Notes under the pieces: generated by a model
Database searches by the model: none
What the model was told of the DNA's origin: nothing
What the model saw: the letters and a program-made list of their open reading frames with translations, nothing else
In this document: positions 15,764 through 23,383 of the stretch, one piece after another
How positions within the stretch are numbered: position 1 is the first letter of the stretch
How the letters are laid out: each line of letters opens with the position of its first letter
Program-made: the position numbers and the translations under genes
Assembly: GCA_018400515.1 (NCBI GenBank)
Contig: JAGYMR010000009.1
Location: forward strand, 1 to 28,064
DNA from: Tangfeifania sp.
Lineage (GTDB): Bacteria; Bacteroidota; Bacteroidia; Bacteroidales; Prolixibacteraceae
Direction: 5' to 3'
DNA: 28,064 bases

Positions 15764-17080
15764 ATGAAAATGAGAGAAAAATTAGGGATCTTTTTTTTCC
15801 TCCTATTGGTGGTTGTCTCTTGCCGAAAGAGTGATTATAGCCTTGAAACAGGTGACGAAATTTACCGGGGCGGGGGAAATGGAACCGGAACGGTCACTTG
15901 GACCAATGAAAGGGATTATTTGCTGGATGGGTTGGTTTTTGTGAACGACGGTCAGGTACTTACCATTGAGGCGGGAACCGTGATCCGGTTTCGTCCGGGG
16001 CAGGCTGAAAATGCCAGTGCCCTGGTGGTGGCCCGGGGCGGAAAAATTATCGCCCGCGGAACACGGGAGAACCCCATCATTTTTACTTCGGAGAACGACG
16101 ACCTGTATGGATCCGTTGAAAAAGAAGCGAAAGGGTTATGGGGAGGATTGATTATTCTGGGACATGCCCCTGTAAATGTGGCCGGAGGTGAAGCTCGGGT
16201 GGAGGGGATCCCCCTTTTCGAGCCCCGCGGGATCTTTGGGGGGGATAATGAAGCCGACGATTCCGGCGTCCTGCGGTATGTCTCCATCAGGCATGGAGGC
16301 ACTAATATTGGCGAAGGAAACGAGATCAACGGGCTTACCTTGGGAGGCGTGGGACGGAAAACCGAGATCGATTTTGTTGAGGTGATTTCCAATGACGACG
16401 ATGGCGTGGAAATTTTCGGTGGAACGGTGAATCTGAGGCACCTGGTGGTCTCAGGATGCAGTGACGATCTGTTCGATTATGATCTGGGCTGGACCGGGAA
16501 GGGACAGTTCTGGCTTGGATTTGAAAATGAGTATATCGGGGATCACCTGATCGAGGCGGGGGGAGGCTCCGACCCTGTTCTTGGTTATCCGTACTCCCTG
16601 CCGGTTATTTTAAATGCCACCCTTATCGGAAATGGTGAAACCGGAAGAGGAACCTGTGTGTTTTTTGAACGTTTTGCCGGAGGTATTATCGCCAATTCTG
16701 TTTTTGTTAACAATCAAAACGGCGTCTGGCTGGATACCCAAAACGGAGAGAACGATACCTACAGCCAGTGGCAAAGCGGGAAACTGAAGATCGAGAACAA
16801 CCTTTTCCACCAGGTTCCGATTCCTCTTAGTGACCCTGTTTTTCAGCTTACAGGAATCTATACCCCTCAAATGGAGGAGGCGTGGGCCGGCTATTTCGAA
16901 GCCGGTAACAATGAAAGGGGAGACCCCGCTATTGATCCGGCAAACGGTCAGTTTGTCCCGGCACAGAAAATCATGGGAAATTTGTATGAATATCCCGCTG
17001 AATGGTTCCAGAAAGTGGATTTTAAAGGGGCTTTCGGAGAAGATAACTGGGTGGATGGATGGACCCTGCTTTCCCCATAA
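15764..17080 (+). CDS. Beta-helix lipoprotein (paralogue B)
   Basis: The product has 438 residues from the ATG at 15764, 5 bp after the porin stop; the open frame extends upstream only to a TTG inside the porin gene. The signal peptide ends in the lipobox VVSC with lipid-site Cys20. Unlike paralogue A it lacks the immunoglobulin-like domain and goes directly into the beta-helix (about 40-330), with matching segments LTIEAGTVIRF, ALVVARGGKIIARGT, NPIIFTS and GLWGGLIILG. NIGEGNEINGLTLGGVG at 181-197 is identical to paralogue A. The paired acids recur as DDDG (211-214) and SDDLFDYD (233-240). The tail is unrelated to that of A. Being locked in an operon with a porin-like barrel suggests it feeds ligand to, or gates, that barrel. 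Confidence 0.85.
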   Translation: MKMREKLGIFFFLLLVVVSCRKSDYSLETGDEIYRGGGNGTGTVTWTNERDYLLDGLVFVNDGQVLTIEAGTVIRFRPGQAENASALVVARGGKIIARGTRENPIIFTSENDDLYGSVEKEAKGLWGGLIILGHAPVNVAGGEARVEGIPLFEPRGIFGGDNEADDSGVLRYVSIRHGGTNIGEGNEINGLTLGGVGRKTEIDFVEVISNDDDGVEIFGGTVNLRHLVVSGCSDDLFDYDLGWTGKGQFWLGFENEYIGDHLIEAGGGSDPVLGYPYSLPVILNATLIGNGETGRGTCVFFERFAGGIIANSVFVNNQNGVWLDTQNGENDTYSQWQSGKLKIENNLFHQVPIPLSDPVFQLTGIYTPQMEEAWAGYFEAGNNERGDPAIDPANGQFVPAQKIMGNLYEYPAEWFQKVDFKGAFGEDNWVDGWTLLSP

Positions 17081-17175
17081 GCCGGAAGGAATTTGTGCTT
17101 CGGAGATCCCACCATCTGGCCTGGTTTTTACCCCAAGGCACCCTGCCAAATGACAATCTTTCTGGGTTCATTTGA

Positions 17176-18006
17176 TTAAATGATGTTGGGGAAAGTCAAT
17201 TCTTTCACCAGCGATTGATATAATTGCCGCCCTTCCGGAAGATCCGGTTCGTCCGTTTGTCCTTCATCATCCCCACCCTCATGATGATAAAGATGCCATT
17301 TTTTGTCGTAATATTCGGCCGCTGTGAAGTTTTCCACCCAGTCGCCACAATTCAGATAATGTACCCGGTGGCCATTGATTCTTATCTCTTTCTCACGGGG
17401 CAGGTGGGTATGTCCGCAAATAACGGAGTGATACCCCATGGACATCGAGGTCTTTGCAACGGAAGCCTCCAGTTTCGAAGGGCTGACCTTGTTTTTTGAA
17501 AAGGGTTTTTTTATGTTCTTGTAGATGATGACCTCATGCCCTCCGAGCTTTTCTAATAGATGATTTAAACTTTTATTTATTACGGAAAGCAGTCCTAATC
17601 CTGCAGCGCCCAGCCGTGCCAGCCATTTGGATTGATGAATAACCGGATCAAAGATATCTCCGTGAATCATCCAGGTTTTTAAACCATTCAAATCAAGCAC
17701 CAATTGATTCACAATTTTCAAATTGCCGATTTCCGTCTGATTGAATTTCCGTAAAAATTCATCATGATTCCCCGTTATGTAATAAATCCGTGTTCCTTTC
17801 TCCATCATTTTTATCAGTTGACGGATCACCTTTAAATGGCTTTTGGGAAAATAATTCCTGCTGAACCTCCAGGAGTCAATGATATCTCCGTTCAGGACCA
17901 ATGTTGCGGGGTGAATCGATTTGAGGTATTTCAGTACTTTTTTGGGTTTGCTGGCAAAGGTAGCAAGGTGTAAATCAGAAATGACCGCAACTTCTAATTT
18001 TCTCAC
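17176..18006 (-). CDS. Calcineurin-like metallophosphoesterase (LpxH/PlcP-like)
   Basis: The product is a 276-residue cytoplasmic dimetal phosphoesterase. The metal ligands are complete: Asp11/His13 in ISDLHLA, Asp41 in NGDIID, Asn80-His81 in GNHDEF, His115 in HGDIFD, and His199/His201 in CGHTHLP. The family (COG2908-like) includes UDP-2,3-diacylglucosamine hydrolases and the phosphate-starvation phospholipase C PlcP of alphaproteobacteria. Segments such as IDSWRF, GNHDEFLR, the HGDIFDPVIHQSKWLA stretch and YLNCGDWVE look to me closer to PlcP, judged from memory. Together with the phosphate-gene setting this suggests membrane phospholipid breakdown under phosphate limitation. The start is a GTG at 18006; an upstream ATG is out of frame. 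Its 5' region carries a weaker Pho-like array. Confidence 0.88.
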   Translation of the reverse strand: MRKLEVAVISDLHLATFASKPKKVLKYLKSIHPATLVLNGDIIDSWRFSRNYFPKSHLKVIRQLIKMMEKGTRIYYITGNHDEFLRKFNQTEIGNLKIVNQLVLDLNGLKTWMIHGDIFDPVIHQSKWLARLGAAGLGLLSVINKSLNHLLEKLGGHEVIIYKNIKKPFSKNKVSPSKLEASVAKTSMSMGYHSVICGHTHLPREKEIRINGHRVHYLNCGDWVENFTAAEYYDKKWHLYHHEGGDDEGQTDEPDLPEGRQLYQSLVKELTFPNII

Positions 18007-18075
18007 TGCTTCATGTTTTTTATCGTTTAAAATAATTTGTTAATGAAGGGCTGATTGTAATCGAATCATGTTTTG

Positions 18076-18092
18076 TTGGAATTTTTTTCCAA
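18076..18092. repeat. Short inverted repeat upstream of the phosphoesterase gene
   Basis: TTGGAA (18076-18081) and TTCCAA (18087-18092) flank five T. It lies about 70-85 bp upstream of the GTG start and could be an operator or a small hairpin in the leader. No family is recognised. Confidence 0.4.
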
Positions 18093-18104
18093 ACACATTC
18101 CATT

Positions 18105-18155
18105 CTTACAAAGAAGCGTAAACTTCATTAATGAACCGTTAAAAACATATTACGT
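18105..18155 (-). promoter_or_regulatory. Weaker Pho-box-like array upstream of the phosphoesterase gene
   Basis: On the minus strand 11-bp-phased units read ACGTAAT (18155-18149), TTTTAAC (18144-18138), CATTAAT (18133-18127), a poor TTTACGC (18122-18116) and TTGTAAG (18111-18105). Two units match the nTGTAAT core at five of six positions, the others less well. The array ends about 99 bp before the start codon, a geometry similar to that before the lipoprotein operon. AT-rich background makes a chance match possible. The remainder of the 18007-18328 gap shows nothing else beyond the short inverted repeat. Confidence 0.35.
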
Positions 18156-18328
18156 CTCGAATAATCGTATCTGATTCATCTAACGGAAAATTATGAAGGG
18201 GAATTTTCGTATTCATGAACCGTTTGGTCAGGAATCGTTGATGGCTCTTTTGCCATGCATCTGTTTTCCGGGATGTTTTCCTGGAGGCCTTTCAAATAAG
18301 ACAGCGGTCAGATTTTTTAGTGAGGAGG

Positions 18329-20599
18329 TTATGACCGCTCCTGCTCCGTCACCCGGATAAAATCGCGGTGGGCCTTAATCAGGTTGATCGAATGGAGCAA
18401 CATATTTTTTGTTTCCGTAATGGTGTTGAAAAATAATACCGAGTTCCGGGTATTCACTTCCCGCGTTTTGATCCTTTTGATCTGGGCGATTTCCATCTTT
18501 TCCAGGTATTGGAAAATATGATCCCGTTGTTTGATCAGATCATCCACTTTCCCGAAATCATTTTCTTTAACCAGCCTGAGTGCCAAACTGAAAAAGTTGT
18601 CAATTTGGGATTTAAGCGCTGTTAATTCTTCGGCCTGTGCTTTTATGAAAGGTTTATGGTGGTTGTTGATATGTTCAAAGAGCGGCTCTACAAGGAAGTT
18701 CAGCGAATGAGCCATCTCTCTCTGGTAATCCACCAGTTGTACATAGAAATGCCCAGAATCAATATTCTCTTCAATCTTCGAAAGAATGTTTAAGACCTTG
18801 TTTTTCTTTTTCTTCGACTTTTTATTCAGGGTGTTTTTTACCTCAATAGTCTCTTTCAGTTTGGAACGGCTCTCTTTCAAAAAGGAGTGGATACTTTCGT
18901 CGTAGATTTGATTGGCCTGAACAATGGATTTGGTCACCTGCTTTATGCATTTTTCCAACACTTTGTCGGTTTCATCCTTCTCGGTAATGGCTTCCTCCTC
19001 CTCTTCAGCGGCCGTTTTTCTCCGTTTGTTAAATAACATGTGGGTACGAATAACCATGAAAACGGCCAGAGCCACGAAGACAAAAATGACGAACTTTCCT
19101 CCCACCGAAATGAACCAGGCGATCAGTGCAGAAACAGAAAATGCGAGGATGGCCGTTAAAAACCAGCCGCCGATGACAGAGAAAACGCCGGAGATTCGGT
19201 AAACCGCACTTTCACGGTCCCAGGCCCCGTCGGAGAGGGATGTCCCCATGGCAACCATAAAAGTTACATAGGTGGTGGAAAGCGGGAGCTTGAGGGATGT
19301 CCCGATGGCAATAAGGATACTGGCCACGACAAGGTTTACCGAAGCCCTGATCTTGTCGAAAGCGGGGCCGTCGGCTTGCACTGCTGTCTCCGGAGCGGAC
19401 GAACGAAAACGCGCCTGAATAGCACTGATTAGCGAGTCGGGCATCACCTGGATGAGGGTTTTGTTAAATTTGGTTGAGCTTCTCACTATGAACCTTGCTG
19501 CCAGAGAAGAATTAAAGCGCTCGGAACCCTCTCCCTGCCTTGATAAATTCACTTCTGTTTTAACTACCGACTGGGCTTTTCGTGAAAGGATCAGGGTAAT
19601 GATCATAATCAATCCGGCCAGGGCCAGCATAAACGGAGGCGTGCCTACTTTTCCGGCCAGCATCTCCATGGAAAAGGCCTCGGGAGAAGCGGAACCCGCT
19701 GCGACCCATGCTTTGAACGAGTTGAACCCTGCCAGGGGAACACCGATGAAGTTCACCAGGTCGTTCCCGGCAAAAGCCATGGCCAGGGCAAACGTACCGA
19801 CCAGTACGATCAGTTTAAGGATCTTAATATTGAACAACCATTTCAATGCTTGCAAAATGATCACCCAGGAAACGAAACTGTACAATAGAAGGGTTCCTGC
19901 ATGGTGTACCACCCAATCACCAATTTTTTCACCGCCGGCCACTTTAACTTCTGCAAAGGCAGATCCTTTGATCCCTTTGATGAGCATAAAATAGACGATC
20001 GCTGTTATGGCCAAACCCCCAAAAACGGAACCGAAATATTTCATGGGCCCCCGGTAGTTAAAGGTGAAAATTAACCGTGTGATGTACTGGATAATGGCTC
20101 CTATGGAGAAAGCAATGAACACGGATAGTAATATTCCCGTGATAATGGCCAGCGCTTTTTCAGAATTAATGTATTCGGATAACTCCAGAAAAGATCCACC
20201 CATGCTGTATATCTTTACCAGCGAAACAGCCACTGCAGAACCCAGCAGTTCAAAAACAATGGAAACCGTGGTGGAGGTGGGCATGCCAAACGTGTTGAAC
20301 AGGTCCAGTAGGATGATATCGGTGATCATCACAGCCAAAAAGATGACCATGATCTCGGAAAAAACAAACATGTCGGGGTGAAATATTCCCTTCCGGGCAA
20401 CCTCCATCATACCGCTCGAAAAGGTGGCTCCGATTAAAACCCCGGCTCCTGCCATCAGGAAAATGAGCCACTTGGATGCTGCTTTGGAACCAAATGCAGA
20501 ATTCAAAAAATTTACAGCATCATTGCTTACGCCAACAATTAAATCGGAGATCGCCAGTGCGAAGAGGATGACAACAATAATCAAGTAAAAATTTTCCAT
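18329..20599 (-). CDS. pit: PiT-family inorganic phosphate transporter with PhoU-like C-terminal domain
   Basis: The product is a 756-residue inner-membrane permease. Both halves of the internally repeated PiT signature are present: GVSNDAVNF at 23-31 and AGNDLVNF at 277-284. The substrate-binding Ser/Thr loops are MPTSTTVS at 106-113 and LPLSTTYV at 438-445. Hydrophobic helices run to about residue 517. The remaining 235 residues are charged, helical and cytoplasmic, with the look of a fused PhoU-like regulator. PiT proteins carry metal-phosphate with protons or sodium at low affinity. The length, about 250 residues above the E. coli PitA core, is due to this tail. It is transcribed alone on the minus strand, divergent from the phoR-like kinase gene across 306 bp. 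Confidence 0.93.
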   Translation of the reverse strand: MENFYLIIVVILFALAISDLIVGVSNDAVNFLNSAFGSKAASKWLIFLMAGAGVLIGATFSSGMMEVARKGIFHPDMFVFSEIMVIFLAVMITDIILLDLFNTFGMPTSTTVSIVFELLGSAVAVSLVKIYSMGGSFLELSEYINSEKALAIITGILLSVFIAFSIGAIIQYITRLIFTFNYRGPMKYFGSVFGGLAITAIVYFMLIKGIKGSAFAEVKVAGGEKIGDWVVHHAGTLLLYSFVSWVIILQALKWLFNIKILKLIVLVGTFALAMAFAGNDLVNFIGVPLAGFNSFKAWVAAGSASPEAFSMEMLAGKVGTPPFMLALAGLIMIITLILSRKAQSVVKTEVNLSRQGEGSERFNSSLAARFIVRSSTKFNKTLIQVMPDSLISAIQARFRSSAPETAVQADGPAFDKIRASVNLVVASILIAIGTSLKLPLSTTYVTFMVAMGTSLSDGAWDRESAVYRISGVFSVIGGWFLTAILAFSVSALIAWFISVGGKFVIFVFVALAVFMVIRTHMLFNKRRKTAAEEEEEAITEKDETDKVLEKCIKQVTKSIVQANQIYDESIHSFLKESRSKLKETIEVKNTLNKKSKKKKNKVLNILSKIEENIDSGHFYVQLVDYQREMAHSLNFLVEPLFEHINNHHKPFIKAQAEELTALKSQIDNFFSLALRLVKENDFGKVDDLIKQRDHIFQYLEKMEIAQIKRIKTREVNTRNSVLFFNTITETKNMLLHSINLIKAHRDFIRVTEQERS

Positions 20600-20650
20600 T
20601 ATCCCTTTTTTAGCGGAATTTGATTTTTGGTGCGAAATAAACTGTATTCG

Positions 20651-20701
20651 CTCACGAAAATATTAAAAATCGGTTAATTTTCCATGAAATATTGATTAAT
20701 C
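20651..20701 (-). promoter_or_regulatory. Possible degenerate Pho-box-like array upstream of the PiT gene
   Basis: Minus-strand units at 11-bp phase are GATTAAT (20701-20695), ATTTCAT (20690-20684), AATTAAC (20679-20673), TTTTAAT (20668-20662) and TCGTGAG (20657-20651). Only ATTTCAT and TTTTAAT resemble Pho units well. The array ends 52 bp before the PiT start. This is the least certain of the four arrays. Confidence 0.25.
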
Positions 20702-20820
20702 AAAAAACGCCCTATTTTTTTTATTTTTGCTTCATGAAAATAGAGCGCGCGTGGAAAGGAGTTTCAGATTTAAAATGAATGGTGAAACGATCATGGAGAG
20801 AAAATTTTTACTCCGGAGCA

Positions 20821-20835
20821 TGTAAAATATTTACA
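20821..20835. repeat. Short palindrome upstream of the phoR-like gene
   Basis: TGTAAA and TTTACA flank ATA at 20821-20835, 71 bp before the kinase start codon. Followed by TACCTTTA at 20875-20882, which is one base off the Bacteroidota -7 consensus, it could be an operator for the phoR-phoB operon. The rest of the 20600-20905 gap holds nothing else I recognise. Confidence 0.35.
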
Positions 20836-20905
20836 CCCCAGGGGATGATAAAAATACATGCGAGTTTCATACTATACCTTTAAAAACAACCAATATTAAT
20901 AGTAT

Positions 20906-21946
20906 ATGAAAACACACTCTTCAAGAAAACTGGCAACATTCCTTTCAGCTTTGCTGACCCTGCTGGTTGCTTTGATTCTGTTCATCAGCCGTTGGTTCCC
21001 TGAAGAGATTATTGTGCCGGTCCTGCTGGTGGTTGCTTTTTTCCTCTTTGCATTCTTTTTTGTAAATTTTATCATTAACAAGTATATCCTGGATAAGATC
21101 CGTCCGGTATACAAAACCATTAAGGACCTACCCCTGAGTGGCAAAAGGCTGGAGGAGAAATCGACCGATTCTTCGAATCTGCTGGCAAACGTGCGGTTTG
21201 AAGTGGAGGAGTGGGCGAAGACCCAGATGAAAGAGATTGAACGGTTAAAAGAGCTGGAGCGTTACCGGAAAGAGTTTGTCGGCAACGTTTCCCATGAATT
21301 GAAAACCCCCATATTTAACATCCAGGGATATATATTGACCCTGCTGGAGGGGGGGATTGACGATTCTAAAATCAACCTGCTTTATCTTAAACGGACGGAA
21401 AAAAGCATCAACCGGATGATCTCCATTGTAGAAGATCTCGAATCGATTACCAAACTTGAATCAGGCGAATTAAAGCTAAACCTGGTGAGTTTTGATATTG
21501 TGAAAACGGTGAAGGATGTATTGGATATGGAACAGTGGCAGGCTGATGAAAGAAATATTACGCTGGAGATGATCCAAAAACCGCCCAAACCGGTCTTTGT
21601 AAAAGCCGACCGGAACCGTATTCTCGAGGTTCTCACCAATTTGGTGGTGAACGGGATAAAATATGGCAGGGAACATGGGTATGTACATGTTTCATTTCAT
21701 GACCTGGATGATGCCATTATGGTGGAGGTGACCGATAACGGGATTGGCATAGAAAAAAAGAATTTACCCCGGGTTTTTGAGCGGTTTTACCGCGTTGATA
21801 AATCCCGTTCCCGCGAACAGGGAGGGACGGGACTCGGCCTTTCCATTGTGAAGCATATCATTGAAGCACACAATCAGTCTATTAATGTGCGCAGTGTGGT
21901 CGAACAGGGCACCACATTTAATTTTACCCTTGAAAAAGCCAAATAA
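20906..21946 (+). CDS. phoR: PhoR-type sensor histidine kinase
   Basis: The product has 346 residues. Two transmembrane helices (about 11-28 and 35-57) are joined by a loop of only a few residues, so there is no real periplasmic sensor, as in many phosphate-type PhoR kinases that sense through the transporter or PhoU. A short linker leads to HisKA with NVSHELKTP and His130. The ATPase domain has LTNLVVNGIKYG, DNGIGIE (277-283) and GGTGLGLSIVK (305-315). The family is the PhoR branch. The gene faces away from the PiT-PhoU gene and is followed 94 bp later by the phoB-like regulator gene. A link between the PhoU-like tail of PiT and this kinase is inference. Confidence 0.9.
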   Translation: MKTHSSRKLATFLSALLTLLVALILFISRWFPEEIIVPVLLVVAFFLFAFFFVNFIINKYILDKIRPVYKTIKDLPLSGKRLEEKSTDSSNLLANVRFEVEEWAKTQMKEIERLKELERYRKEFVGNVSHELKTPIFNIQGYILTLLEGGIDDSKINLLYLKRTEKSINRMISIVEDLESITKLESGELKLNLVSFDIVKTVKDVLDMEQWQADERNITLEMIQKPPKPVFVKADRNRILEVLTNLVVNGIKYGREHGYVHVSFHDLDDAIMVEVTDNGIGIEKKNLPRVFERFYRVDKSRSREQGGTGLGLSIVKHIIEAHNQSINVRSVVEQGTTFNFTLEKAK

Positions 21947-22040
21947 TCGGGCTACTTTTGAAATAACTGTATTTTTATTATTTTTTTTGTGCTTCAGCAT
22001 TTAACAATCGTTACCTTTATCATTTGTAACAATAAAAACC

Positions 22041-22739
22041 ATGACCGAAAGTATTTTTAAAATCCTGTTGGTGGATGATGAGATCGATATTCTTGAATTC
22101 CTGAGCTATAATCTCGAAAAAGAGGGCTACAAAGTATTTACTGCCCAGAATGGTGCCGATGCTATAAAGCTGGCCGAAGAGAAAAAACCCCATTTGATCC
22201 TGCTTGATGTGATGATGCCCGAAATGGACGGGATTGCTGCTTGCGAAGAGATCCGGAAGATCCCTGCGCTCAATGATACCCTCATTGCGTTTCTGACGGC
22301 CCGTGGGGAAGATTATTCACAAATTGCCGGTTTTGAAGCGGGTGCCGATGATTATATTACCAAGCCGGTGCGGCCCAAGGTGTTGGTGAGCAGGGTAAAA
22401 GCATTGTTGAAGCGCTCCGGGGAAAGCGGACCTGTTTCGTTTGCCAAAGATTCCAGCACTATGACCATTGGGAATCTGGTGATTGACAAAGAGCGTTACC
22501 TGATCCGGATCGGGGATAAGGAGATGATTCTTCCGCGGAAAGAGTTTGAACTGCTATCCCTGCTTGTTTCAAAGCCGGGAAAGGTGTTCACCCGGGAAGA
22601 GATCTATACCTCTGTCTGGGGAGAGAACGTGGTGGTCGGCGACCGGACCATTGATGTGCATATCCGGAAATTGCGGGAAAAAATCGGGAATGTACATATC
22701 AAGACGCTGAAAGGAATCGGGTACAAATTTGTAGAGTGA
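22041..22739 (+). CDS. phoB: PhoB-type response regulator
   Basis: The product has 232 residues. The receiver domain has Asp12/Asp13, phospho-acceptor Asp56 (LILLDVMMP), Thr86 and Lys108. The winged-helix output domain has recognition sequence DRTIDVHIRKLREKIG followed by TLKGIGYKF, very close to the DRTVDVHIRRLR and RGTGYRF elements of E. coli PhoB as I recall them. This makes it the best candidate to bind the nTGTAAT arrays in the window. It forms an operon with the kinase upstream. Its stop codon and that of the convergent gene at 22742 lie within the 10-bp palindrome GTGAGCTCAC. Confidence 0.92.
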   Translation: MTESIFKILLVDDEIDILEFLSYNLEKEGYKVFTAQNGADAIKLAEEKKPHLILLDVMMPEMDGIAACEEIRKIPALNDTLIAFLTARGEDYSQIAGFEAGADDYITKPVRPKVLVSRVKALLKRSGESGPVSFAKDSSTMTIGNLVIDKERYLIRIGDKEMILPRKEFELLSLLVSKPGKVFTREEIYTSVWGENVVVGDRTIDVHIRKLREKIGNVHIKTLKGIGYKFVE

Positions 22740-22741
22740 GC

Positions 22742-23368
22742 TCACACATAAGAAACGACAAGCGAAAAGATGAGCAATCCCAGAAGATAACCGGCAATGA
22801 GCTGCGCCAGCGTGTTTTTCGCGAGCACTATGCGGGCGGAACCGGTCAGTCCCGAAACAAGAACAAGTAAAATAAGCGCAGGAAGTGGATTAATCCCCGT
22901 CCGGAACGCCAGAGTAAAAACAGCCCCTGCCAGACTTCCGAGGGCAGCCATGTGGCTGCTGATTTTCCATTTCAGGGACACAAGCAAGAGCGCAATAACG
23001 ACCAGCGCCGAAGCGATCAAAAGAATTTTAAATACAGGATAAACCTGCGCACGGTTTAAAAGAACAAACCCCAGGTAATGAAATGCCGCAGTAAACAGGA
23101 AAATCATCAGCCGGTCATTCTTTTTTTCCATCGAAAGGTCGAATCCTGGTTTCAGTGCCAGCAGGGCCACTGCCAGCATGGGCAAAACAGCCGTCGAAAA
23201 CAGGACCACCAGCAGGACAAAACGCTGGGACTCCCAGGGGATAAAAGAGAAATAAAAACCCGATTGGAACATTAAAATAAATCCCAGCGTAGGTATAAGC
23301 ACCGGATGAAAAGAAACAGACACTATCTGGGCAGCTTTTTTCATTACCTTTTGTGATCTCCTGAACAT
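22742..23368 (-). CDS. PAP2-like integral membrane protein, probably not catalytic
   Basis: The product has 208 residues with about six hydrophobic helices. The C-terminal half recalls the type-2 phosphatidic acid phosphatase core: KKNDR (82-86), SSHMA with His139, and ARIVLAKNTLAQLIAG from residue 178. In active PAP2 enzymes the last motif is SR-x5-H-x3-D. Here Arg179 remains, but the catalytic His is Asn185 and the Asp is Gln189. It is therefore likely a non-catalytic relative. It is 15 bp after rpoN on the same strand. An ATG at codon 9 is an alternative start. Confidence 0.65.
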   Translation of the reverse strand: MFRRSQKVMKKAAQIVSVSFHPVLIPTLGFILMFQSGFYFSFIPWESQRFVLLVVLFSTAVLPMLAVALLALKPGFDLSMEKKNDRLMIFLFTAAFHYLGFVLLNRAQVYPVFKILLIASALVVIALLLVSLKWKISSHMAALGSLAGAVFTLAFRTGINPLPALILLVLVSGLTGSARIVLAKNTLAQLIAGYLLGLLIFSLVVSYV

Positions 23369-23383
23369 GGTCGTTTAAGCATA

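Noticed and set aside
10151..17080. Type IX secretion sorting domains on the beta-helix proteins
   Set aside because: Both carry lipoprotein signals, and their C termini lack the conserved beta-strand sorting motifs ending in Lys/Arg-rich strands.
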